64,000 bases of DNA from contig NC_043751.1 in NCBI RefSeq assembly GCF_902148845.1, forward strand, positions 20,179,586 through 20,243,585, in the 5' to 3' direction. Shown here in pieces: positions 36,274 to 47,200 of this stretch. Positions within the stretch are counted from its first letter, which is position 1. Every line of letters begins with the position of its first letter. The notes beneath the pieces are model-generated. The model saw only the letters and a program-made list of their open reading frames with translations. It ran no database searches and was not told where the DNA came from. The stretch is from Salarias fasciatus (lineage: Eukaryota > Chordata > Actinopteri > Blenniiformes > Blenniidae). The position numbers and the translations under genes are program-made.

Positions 36274-37620
36274 GGTTCTTGTTTAGGTAGATCCCCAATA
36301 TCACAGTGCACCGAAACTGTCCTCCAAAGTGCTTCTTCTGAAGGACAAGAAAGAAATGTAGGATTATCAGATGTGCATATGCCAGCAGTGTTCTCTAGAT
36401 CAATTAGGGGGAAAAAAATGTGGATGTGCTTTCTCACATAAACTCAACTTGGAAAGACAAGCAATGTCACACACCTGTGTTTTGCATTGGCACAACAAAG
36501 CGAGATCAAGTGCTTTTAAGAGTGCTGTCACTCACATACAAGTTTCACCTCACAAATTAATGGAATTATTGTTTTTAAAATCAGATTTTAATTACAAATA
36601 GACATCACTTCCAACCTGTGCAAGACCCCTCTGCTTTAAAAATTAAATAAATTATACAGAATGTTATTGTCTCTTCACACACCTGTGATGTGCTTTATTC
36701 TATGGTCTGGCTCAGAAAAATACTTCTGAAATGCTTTCCTATTATCAAAAACAGGGTGATATAAAACATTCAGACATAAACCAGCCAAATGTTCTCACTA
36801 GATTAGAATACTAAAAATGACTTAGTTTATATGTCCAAAGTTCCCTGATGTGGAAGTAATCGGCCTGAGGAACCTCAATTTGTCTCATCTGCATGTTTAT
36901 TTAAATCAAATAATGTAAAATACACACAGAGGAGTTATCTCAAAAAAACAATTATGCAATTTCACTGACCTAATGTTAACACAGCTATGCATTTATAAAG
37001 ATACCATTATATTTTACCATGACTTTATGGGTAACTAAAAGATCGATCATATAAGTATACATGTTTATATTTGTATTTATGATTGGTTAGTTAATAAATA
37101 CTGTTCACACATTAGTATGAAGTACTGTACACTGAACTGAATCAAACATTAAAACAACTGTCCCGATCAGGATCATTGATTACCGTTGTATGGAATGTAT
37201 TTGTTTGTAAGCCTAGTTGTACATTCAGTGTTACTTTGTGTCTGTATTTGTGTTGCAAACTGTACAAACATCAATAACGACGTGAGGAGAAAGGAGCTAA
37301 CGTTATTCGGCTAAAATAGCACTCGGCGACGTAAAGAGCCAATAAAAGAAACTGTCTGCTTTAGCGTTAAATGGTTTATGAAGAGTGTCCGCAAGAAAAA
37401 AAGCCACAAAGTTAACTGTTAATATGAGAAATAACAATAAAAATGTACATGCCATTCAACGCCTTCCTCGCATCCAGTGTTTGGAGTGCCGTCGTGTGCA
37501 CCCTTATTTTCCGTCCGGGTAACAGGACAGGCGTGTACAATTTGTTCCTATGTTAATTTTACTTTCGGGACGCTTGTACGTCGAAGACGAATCTTCAGAT
37601 ATATCGAAGAATTATAAAAA
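36274..37620 (-). promoter_or_regulatory. ints14: INTS14 5'UTR, first intron and likely promoter
   Basis: The start-codon exon extends to 36337, where a GTCCTTCAG acceptor gives 63 bases of 5'UTR. The upstream non-coding exon was not pinned down. The likely promoter is the CpG-richer patch at about 37470-37590. On the plus strand an AAAAA/GTAAGT donor-like site at about 37619 suggests a divergent transcript, possibly the 5' exon of the slc24a1-like gene. The rest (36340-37460) is AT-rich with no exon seen. Confidence 0.4.
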
Positions 37621-38490
37621 GTAAGTGAACTCATAACAATCCTCTCCATCATAATTTAAGCAATAAAGTTTTAAGTGTAAAGTCTAGGTTTCTTGTTCAA
37701 AGACGGATTTGTTAGTATTGATAAGATTGACGTCTGTAAAAAAAGTAACTGATAAACAACAGGACTGTCTTGGGACTGTTCGCAGGATGTTGACATGTGT
37801 TGCACATGGACAGTGCTCATTTCCCCATGTAGACGAATCTAGTCACAGAGGTTTACAACTGGATTTTTACTGAAGAATATCAGATTAGAACATCAAATTG
37901 TTGAGATTTGCACTCAAATCGAGTTCCCGTGTACGTCTTCCACTGTTGGGTCCCACCTACCGACTAGGGTTCAAGTGAGGGAACATTCCAAATATGTAAA
38001 ATTAATAAAATGTGCAAGATCGAGACATTGCGCAAATTATAACTTGTGCGATCCATAGATTGGCATGCAACATTGATATAATGTCCAGGGCGTTTTGGCT
38101 GATCTTTGTGCAAAAAACGGATCCATCGCTTTAGATTATTATTACAAGTATTTTTTTTCAGACAGTTTGATAAAGCATTTTGTAGTTTTTGTGAAACTTG
38201 TTAGAAAAGTGTTCATTTACTGTATTTTATTATATTTTAAGGATTTGGGCTTCAGTGCTTAAATGGAAATCACAGTCTGTTAGCATCCGAATAGAAATGA
38301 ACAATTGCAAACATGCTCTTCAGAAACCTGATCTGATTGTCATTTCATCATTTCATCTCAACAGAATGAGGATGGGAATCATTGCACTGAAGTGTTGGAC
38401 TTCGCTTCCCCATGGTCTGTTTGTCCACAAGGCTGGAATTTAACTAACACTGATCATTTGTAGTCTGTAACGCCGTTTCGTCAAGACAAC

Positions 38491-41400
38491 ATGAAGCACA
38501 CAGGGAGAGTACCACTGAACTTTTGCTCTGGGGTTTACCTCTGCATCCTGGTCCAGCTGACCATCAGTGCCAAGCTGGGCTTGACAACGCCTCAGATCAA
38601 AGAGGATTTTGGAAAAAACTCAACACAGATGTTTAAGGCGCTGAATGAGCCACTCTCTGCTGCAAATGAGCTCGAGCCGCCTGGTCAAGTAACACCAGGA
38701 ATTCAGACTGATGCTTCAGCATTCACACCAGTCAGTGCCATCAGAACTCCAGAATCAACACCAACACCCACACCTTGCTCTGCGACAATTTCTATCTCAG
38801 CATCTCCCTCAGAAGGACCATCACACAGGATGAATCAATCCCCAAAAGATCTTTTTTCTCTTGAGCAGCGCAGGCGAGGCTGGGTGATCCTGCACATTGT
38901 TGGGATGCTTTACCTGTTCTTGGCTCTTGTGGTTGTGTGCAAGGAGTTCTTTGTTCCTGCAGTGGAAGTAATCGCAGACAGGTTGGCCATCTCTGATGAC
39001 GTGGCGGGAGCCACTGTCATGGCTGCAGGGAGATCCATCCCAAGGTTTTTTGCATTTTTAATAGGGATCGTGGTCGCACACAGCAAAGTGGGAATCGGCA
39101 CAATCGTTGGGCCAGCTGTGTATAACATCTTGTTTGTGATTGGGATGTGTGCTTTGTTTTCACGGGAGGCTCTTCATCTGACCTGCAGGCCTTTTTTCAG
39201 GGACATGACTTTCTACATATTTCTCCTCACCTTAATAATGTTGTGTTTCTTGGACGATGTCATCATGTGGTGGGAGAGCCTGATACTGGTGGCCGGCTAC
39301 ACTGTTTATATAATCTTAATCAGGTTTGATGCACAACTAGAACGAGTGGTAAAACTTTTCAAACACAAGAACATTGCAAAATTCACCGCTGTGGAAGAAC
39401 TGGAAACGGTAAGCAATTGTGTGGCGGTTTCTCTTGTCTTTGTTTCTGACATTCTCATGTTTTGATTTGTAAGAGAGACCCAGCTGAGTCAAATGTTTCA
39501 AATGTATGGGCTAAAGTTTATTATAGACATCCCAAAAATACATGATGGTTCACATGATGGTAATTAGAGCACATCTTTTTAGAATAAAATAAAATACAAG
39601 TTGAAGAATATAATAATAATACAATAATAATGTCCTATTGTAGTTTTCTGTGCTTGTTGCATATAATGCACTTAATTATTGTTGAGTATTAAATTTACAG
39701 GCAATATTATTCACACACACTCCTGGTGTTTCTACCTGTCAAAAACAGGAAGAAGGTTTGCATGAGCAGATAATTCACAGTGAACCCATTTTGAACTGCA
39801 CTGCTATCATGTAAACTTGTAACATCGGCATAGGAAAAGCTGGGAAAAGGAATAGCCAGAGGCGCTTGCCAAAAAAAAAAAGAAAAAAAAAACCTTGTGC
39901 AGACTCCTTTTTACTGTTGCCAGTCATCTTCTACAAAATGCCTCCTATAGGAAGATGCGCCTGCAGGGGAGCATGAGTCAAGAGGATGGGAAGTCTCCGG
40001 CACTGACAGAGCTGACAGCGAGAAAAACAGTGATGACTGCTGTGAAAATGGGAACGATGAGAATGAAAACACAGAAGAGGCAGAGAAAGAAGCAACAGAA
40101 GATAAACCGTTGTCTTTAAAGTGGCCTGACGCACCATGTGAGCAAGCTGCCTACTTCTTCCTGTTGCCCATAATCCTCCCTCTCTGGCTCACAGTTCCTG
40201 ATGTTCGCAACCAGGTGACTACAGCATGCATTTTCTAGATTTTTGTTTTCTTTTTTGTTTTTCATGTGTTTGATGTATATACGTTTTTGTTGTTTTTGTT
40301 GCAGAAATCCAGGAGGTTCTTTGGGATTACCTTTGTGGCTTCCATTCTGTGGATTACTCTCCTCTTGTACTTCCTTGTGTCTTTGGGTCATCAGGTAAAT
40401 TAATGCAAACAGCTGTTGAACCTCTGAGATGTGAAAAATGTGTAAATGGGTTTTCCCATGACAGTCCTAGTAACTGTGAGGAAGTTCTCTCATAATAAAC
40501 TATTATAGTTATTAAAAAGAGCTTTTTCCATTTTCACACGAATATGATTTTTTAAAATCTGTTTATGACAGAAAACTGTTGTTGTTTTATAAATGCAATC
40601 ATTTAATGATTGGATCTTTCATTGATCATCTTGGAGAAAGCATTTTTCTGCATGTGATCCATCCTGTTCTCAGTCAGCTGTCACATCTTTACTGATGTGA
40701 TCGATCAGTGGGACAAAAGTGATTTCCCACCCTGAAAGGGGCCATTAGAGTAAAGTTTTGCTATGTTGTATGTTGATTTGCATTAAGATCATACTGCACA
40801 TTCATCATTGTTGGGAACCTTCATGTTTACTGTTCTATGCACGTGTTTTTGCAGGCATTGCCAACCATACATTTTTTTGCTTTAAATTGCAAGAAACTAT
40901 ATAGAAACAAAGCTCGTCACTAAAAAACTAAAATAATGTTGAATACTTCACCCTGAATTGATTTTTTAGTCGATTAAGTATACATTGAAATGGACTTTGA
41001 ATTGTGTTCAATCAATTCATCAATCATTTTTCCTATTTAACACCATCCAAATCGCAAAAGACAATTTTTTTTTTCGCCCTGCATCATTTAAAAAAAGAAC
41101 TGTAAAGGATACACTCTCAACATACTCACACACACTTGAAGCAAACATTTTACTGGTGGACTAAAATAAGAAAAGTAGAATAAAATTTGGGGAAAAATGG
41201 GAGGAGAGGAAAGATAAGTGAGAAGATAACTGTGATAAATGAGCAAATTAAAGTGCAATAAGTGAAACATCAACAATAAGAAAATGCTAAATCGGTAAAA
41301 TAAGGAATAAAAATAAAAATATGCAAATAATTATGGATTCAAAATTTATTCAAAACAATGAAATTAAAGACTGGATTAAACAAATTTCCGAGTTTGGTCA

Positions 41401-41999
41401 AAACTATCTGGAGCTGTCAGTCTAATGAATCAGTGAAGGTGAAAAAATCTGTAAAGAAGATGAAACAAGTCCTGTATATATCTATATTTTCATAGGTGGG
41501 AGAAACTTTTGGAATCCCACACGCCTTTATGACCGTCCTGATGGGATGGAGCAGCCCGGACCTCCTCACCAGTGTGATTGTGGCTCGTAAAGGCCGGGGG
41601 GACATGGCAGTGTCCAGCTCTGTGGGCTGCAACATCTTCGACATCGCTGTTGGGTGAGCTTCCATTCCCTGATCTGTCCCGACTGACGCTGATCTCAGCC
41701 ATTGTCTCCCATTTTGATGCATTTCCCGCTCTGTCACTTTCCTCCGAAGCCTCCCGGTCTCGTGGCTCCTCTTTTCGTCCATCCACGGCTCGGCTTCAGC
41801 GGCCGTCGGCACCACCGGGCTCGTCTGTTCCTGCGTGTTGCTCTTCCTCACGTTCCTCTTTGCCATCGTCCTCATGCTGTGCTGCAAGTGGAGGATGAGT
41901 AAGCTCCTGGGATCCTCCATGATCCTGCTCTACATCATCTTCCTCGTCATTTGCTTCCTGCTGCACTCTCAGGTTATTGTTTGTCCTTTCAAGACATAA
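38491..41999 (+). CDS. Divergent tandem NCKX1 paralog (slc24a1-like), active site altered
   Basis: Five exons: 38491-39408, 39951-40214, 40305-40394, 41496-41653 and 41750-41999, open for 559 residues with consensus splice sites at positions matching the downstream slc24a1. The N-terminal anchor, alpha-1 region, acidic loop segment (LKWPD...[13 protein letters not shown]) and alpha-2 region are all recognisable. Differences: residue 185 is Arg where the partner has the cation-binding Glu (SIPRFF versus SAPELF); CKEFF replaces CDEFF; SAVFN is PAVYN; alpha-2 reads [10 protein letters not shown], three residues shorter than the partner's [13 protein letters not shown]. The alpha-2 Asp remains. 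Four small loop exons of the partner have no counterpart in the 540-base intron. NCKX proteins need the alpha-1 Glu, so Na/Ca-K exchange is probably lost (inference). The first exon is AT-richer at third positions than in the partner. Confidence 0.85.
39409..41495 (+). other. Introns of the slc24a1-like paralog
   Basis: The intron 39409-39950 holds no counterpart of the four short loop exons seen in the next gene. The intron 40395-41495 is AT-rich and holds nothing recognisable. Confidence 0.5.
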
Positions 42000-44275
42000 A
42001 ATCCCAGATTCTACTGAGACATTTACCATCTTCCTGTTGACCTGTAATCATGACCACTCAGCATTTACCGTGTAATATCATACTTCTGTATGAGATCTGC
42101 ACTCACAGACCAGCACTGCAACTCATAATTGGTTCTTGAATATCTACGCTTTTGGAACTATGGATAAGAAATGTTTTTTTTTTTCTTTAAAGACTTTGAC
42201 ACTACCTATGATTTGGAATATTACTCAGTGAGGGTTTTTTTCTTTTATACAGACTGCATTGCAAGGGACTATTAGATGCACTTTTTAAATATTTACGTGT
42301 CTATAGTTTCAACATTATTATGTAGCATTCGAAAATTCCTATATAAACATTTGCATTTGCAAGAAGTAAGACTTCTGTATTAAGTTTTTACAATATTTTA
42401 TTTTATTAAAACTAATACAAAGCTATTTTTATAGATTTTATTTGAAATATAGTATTTTTTAATAACTGGAAATAAATTTTTGCATTCATGGTTTTTTTTA
42501 AGATTCATATTCTACAAAATAAATCCGCAATTTTTTTTGTAACACTGAAAGAAAGTAAAAAAACATGAACATTTGACTTGTTGCTTCAAGTGTTGATTTA
42601 ATGTATTATTTTAACTTGTAAATTGATTAAAATTCTCACTATTGACCCTCCAAACCTTAAAAAAGAAATGCCAATGCTTTTAGTTGATTTTGAGAAGAGT
42701 GTTGAACAGAATATTTTAACAAGCGTACTTTTACTTATAATCAAGTAAAACCAAAGCAGTGTTACAAATATAACTAGTTGTAGCTCAAAGGGGCCTTTTT
42801 CTGTTTTTTTGCATGTTGACAAACTCATGTATCTTTGTCACTCCGAGGCTGCTCTTATCATTTGTTTCCATAATAGTTACACAGTTTGTTTGCAAAAGAA
42901 AAAAAATACATAAATAAAAAAAATCTGATGTTTGATCTGATTTGTAAGGTTCAGTTCTTTATATGAAAATCAGAAAGAGCTCAAACTTTGAGATTTGTTT
43001 TGTAAACGATGTAAATGTTCTGTTCATGTCACTCACTGCTCATTGAGGTCTTATAGTAATAAATAAGGAAATCAATTCATTGAGAGGTCCAACAGGAACA
43101 AAAACACTTGAACTATATTTAATTCTAAATTACACTTTTCAAAGAACTCTGCCGGTTATCAGTAATACCTATTATTAATATATTATGTAACTCCTCATTA
43201 CAACGTGGAAACAAAACATTCATGTGCATCAGTTAGCGTGCAGCACCGCTTCCTGCCCGGCGGATACACCGTTCATCCAGATAAACAGTTCCGCTGTCAT
43301 AAGCACAGATAAAAGAGGGATATACTTAATGAATACACTCATTCTAATATAATTTAATGATGTATTGATGAAAATATTTATACATTTTATGACTGAAAAG
43401 TAACTGTTAACCCCTTCAATAGAATATTTTATGATGCACTAACTCAGTGATTGCAAATGTTAGTTTATGCATCAATAATAATTTTTTGTTTTGTACTTAT
43501 GCAATATAAAACATTTATAGGTATGTAATTGTATCAGGTAGCTGTAATCTGTGGGAAACTTTGATTATTGTGCATTAAATGAAATATTAGAGAGGCATAA
43601 ACATGAAGCGAGAGTGAGACAATGCACATAATCCTCTTAGACGACTTCAGGTATTAGGTATTATGCTGATCCATTGTGAAGCCTCGTTCTATGTCCTACA
43701 TAACCCTTTGGTCATTGCCAAGAGTTTGTGATTGTGCCGCCACATCTGACTGGAGAAATTAGCTTCTGGACATTGCTGCTCCCTGCAAGCTAAAGGGCCG
43801 ATGATATGGTAAGTCTGCCTCTGTCATTAAATATGCTTTATTTGTTGCCTTAGTTTGGGAAGGGAATAAGTCCAGATCCTTACAAATGTCCATACTGTTT
43901 TCATTCCTTTTACCAGGCCCTCATTGCTACTTCATACATTTGAGTTTTGTCTTTGGAATTTTGCTTAATGACCCTTGAAAAGGACTTGGTATTAAAATTT
44001 AATCCACGAAGGGTTTTCATGAAATGTTCAGATACATTCACATTTAGACGACTAGTACTCTGATCCTCTCTAATGTCATTTTATTCTTGATGATTCCTTT
44101 AACTTGACTTATAGGCTGGGTTTTCTGAAGATTCGAGGATGTGACATGACTCACACTGCTGAGGTTGTGAATCGTGTCGACCCATGGTCTGCTGGGGAGC
44201 GAGCCAGACTCTACCGAAGCCCATTGATGCATCCTAATTTAACCTAGCCGCGAGTGAGACTGCTTTTGGAGGACG
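42000..44275 (+). other. Spacer between the two slc24a1 genes
   Basis: AT-rich. AATAAA words at 42471-42476 and 42518-42523 are likely 3' ends for the upstream gene. The remainder should contain the 5'UTR and promoter of the downstream slc24a1, but I could not place a start site or a 5' exon. Confidence 0.4.
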
Positions 44276-47200
44276 ATGCATTGCACAAGGAGGAAGCGAC
44301 TGCAGCTGAGCCGAGTTCTTTTCCTCCTCTCCGGGGTGTTCCTCTGCACGCTCTACCAGCTGACCATCAGTGCCAGGCTCTACAAGTCTCTGTCCATGCC
44401 TCAGATTGGAGGCGACTATGGGGAAGGTTCAACAGAGGGGGTTGAGGAGGCCACGGTGGAGACTGCGGGGCTGGAGGAGCCGCTCACCGCGGCCCAGGAA
44501 GTCGAGCCCACAGATCAGACAACGCCAGAAATGCACGTGGTCCATCAAACGGACACAACTTCAGATTTCAGAAGTGCTGCCCCCACTGACTCTCCATTAT
44601 TGCCAACCACCAACAGAACTCTTGTGCACTGCATATTTGTGTCTCCCGAGCCTCCGCCGCCGACGCCCGCTCCGCCCAAACCCCCAGCCGAAGCTCCACA
44701 CATGAAGGGAGAATACCCCGAGGACATCTTCTCTATCGAGGACCGCCGGCGAGGCTGGGTGATTCTCCACATCATGGGGATGATGTACATGTTTGTGTCT
44801 CTCGCGATCGTGTGCGACGAGTTCTTCGTTCCCGCCCTCGGGGTCATAACGGACAAGTTGGCCATCTCTGACGACGTGGCCGGAGCCACTTTCATGGCTG
44901 CCGGGGGATCGGCCCCGGAGCTTTTCACCTCACTGATCGGCGTCTTCATTGCCCACAGCAACGTGGGCATCGGCACGATCGTCGGGTCAGCCGTGTTCAA
45001 CATTTTGTTTGTGATCGGGATGTGCGCGCTGTTTTCACGGGAGGTTCTCCACCTGACCTGGTGGCCTCTTTTCAGGGACGTGTCGTTCTACATCTTCGAC
45101 CTCATCTTGCTCATCATCTTTTTCTTGGACAACGTCATCATGTGGTGGGAGAGCATGATGCTGGTGGGCGGTTACACTATTTATGTCGTTTTCATGAAGT
45201 TTAACGCTCAGCTAGAGCGAGCGTTCAAGACCCAGCTCCACAAGCACAAGAGCATCGTCAAAGTCATCGCTGTGGAAGAACCAGAGAAGGTAAGCACTCA
45301 CGTCCACAAAACTGGGCAGGATTTGTGTAAACAATTGAAATTACTGCTTTCCTTACTTCACAGAGTGAATAATTCTTCTTCAGGTTTTTATTATTGCAAA
45401 GTTCAGGGTTACTTTGACAATAGTTTTACAAATTGGCCCTTTCAAGAACAGCATTTCCTGCAGCTATTTGAGTGAAATTAAACCGGCAGAATTGTTGATA
45501 CTCAACAAAATATGCAATTAATAGGTTTGCTGTTGATTCATTATGGAAATATGTCCACATTTGTCAATATTCACACCCTCTCTACACTTGCTTGTTGCAT
45601 TTTAAGGCCGCCATGATGAGACGAGTCATAGATACTTGAAAAAAAAACTTTGACGAACCAAAGCTGATCAGCCACAGCAGGCTAATCCTTTGAGGAGTTA
45701 CTGTGGCACCAACGTGACTGTAGTGAACGTGATCAAGTGAGAATTCGTATAGCTTCTGTTGGGATCTGAAAGTTTCTTTCACATGTGCATTCATTCACGA
45801 AGCTGTTTTTATTGAGATGTTACATAAGTACACTCGAATGTTTATTTTTACCTTGATATGATGAGAGACACATTTACAAAGTTATTAAAGTGTTCATGAT
45901 CATGACTTACAGCTGCATCCGTTTTTACTTTTAAATGTATTACACACAGTGTGTGTAAAATATGAAAATACCAATATGTGCAAGTTTATACACATCTGTG
46001 AAGTAGAATTTACTGATTACCGACTAATCTCTGAAAAAAATATCGTTGTTGCACACAGACGGATGAGGAAAGTGAAGATAACACGCCTCCTCCTCCAGAG
46101 GACAAGAATCGGCTAAAGGTAAAAATCAACCAGCTAATTCATTCCGAAGAGAAAAACACAAATCAATGACTCCATGAATCGAACGCTCATAGAATTTAAT
46201 TTTCTTTCCATTCCTATTTATGTCTCTGTTTGTCGCATCTTGTTTACAAGCCTGTGATTCACATTTCATCCATATGTTAAGAAAACAGAAGCTCACTCCA
46301 ACATGACTGTGTGACTGTGTTGCCTCACAGCGAGGAGCTGTCATAACCTCGGTAATCTCTCTCCACAGTTGAAGCCCTCCCTTCAGAGAGGGGGGAGTTC
46401 AGCATCTCTGCACAACAGCACCATGAGAAACACCATTTTCCAGCTCATGATTCACACATTAGACCCTCTGGGAGAGGGTGAGTACGCGTTCAAAAACTGC
46501 TTTTATGACGTCCGTCCGGGGGCGATGTCCTTCTCGTTGCACAAAGGATTAGCAGACTTCCCCATACGAAGGCAGCACTAAGTCCAGATTGATACTAATC
46601 AGATAAATACCTCCCTCGGTCTATAGATGGATCCATTTATGAGTCCACAGTGAATCATGGGAGGGAAGTGAAAAGGAAGAAGACTATCCCTGCCACTGTG
46701 TTTAAATGATTTAGTGCAAATAGTTCATTTTCAGTTGAGTCTGTTTAAATGCATTATGGGAGAAAGTGCTCAAGACTGATCAGCATGAGCTGGTTTCATG
46801 AAAACAAGCCGTTCGTGATAAATTTTCAAGTGCGGCCAGATGCATCATTCTTGTCATACCAAAGTAATCCCAGAACATATTTTTATCTGCTCTGCTTGCC
46901 TGCAGGAATGATACAGTACAGTGCGTCTCAGCTTGTGTACCTACTTCCTCCTGTTTTGTTGTTTTGCAGGCCTCAGGGTTCAACATGATTCACTACTTCA
47001 GCATAAAGTTTAGATTTCAATGAGCCTATGAAAAGAAAATGGGATCAGTTGCATCTTACCCTTTCTTCATATATGTATAATCAATCAGTTTGGACTATTG
47101 GAGAGACCTTTCCACACTTACCTGTAGCTTATTTCTGTCAAACTAAAGCTTTTCATCAGTCCAGCATGTTTCTGACTGTCTGTGATCTTAATTAGAAATA

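Noticed and set aside
39409-39465. Extra 18 residues at the end of the 324-residue frame of the upstream slc24a1 copy
   Set aside because: They follow a consensus GTAAGC donor at the same place as in the partner gene, so they are intron.
38491-41999. Upstream slc24a1 copy as a processed pseudogene
   Set aside because: It keeps introns at the same positions as the partner and has no stop or frame break in any exon.
45290-45475. Extension of slc24a1 exon 1 to 399 residues
   Set aside because: It is past a GTAAGC donor and without family similarity; it is intron read-through.
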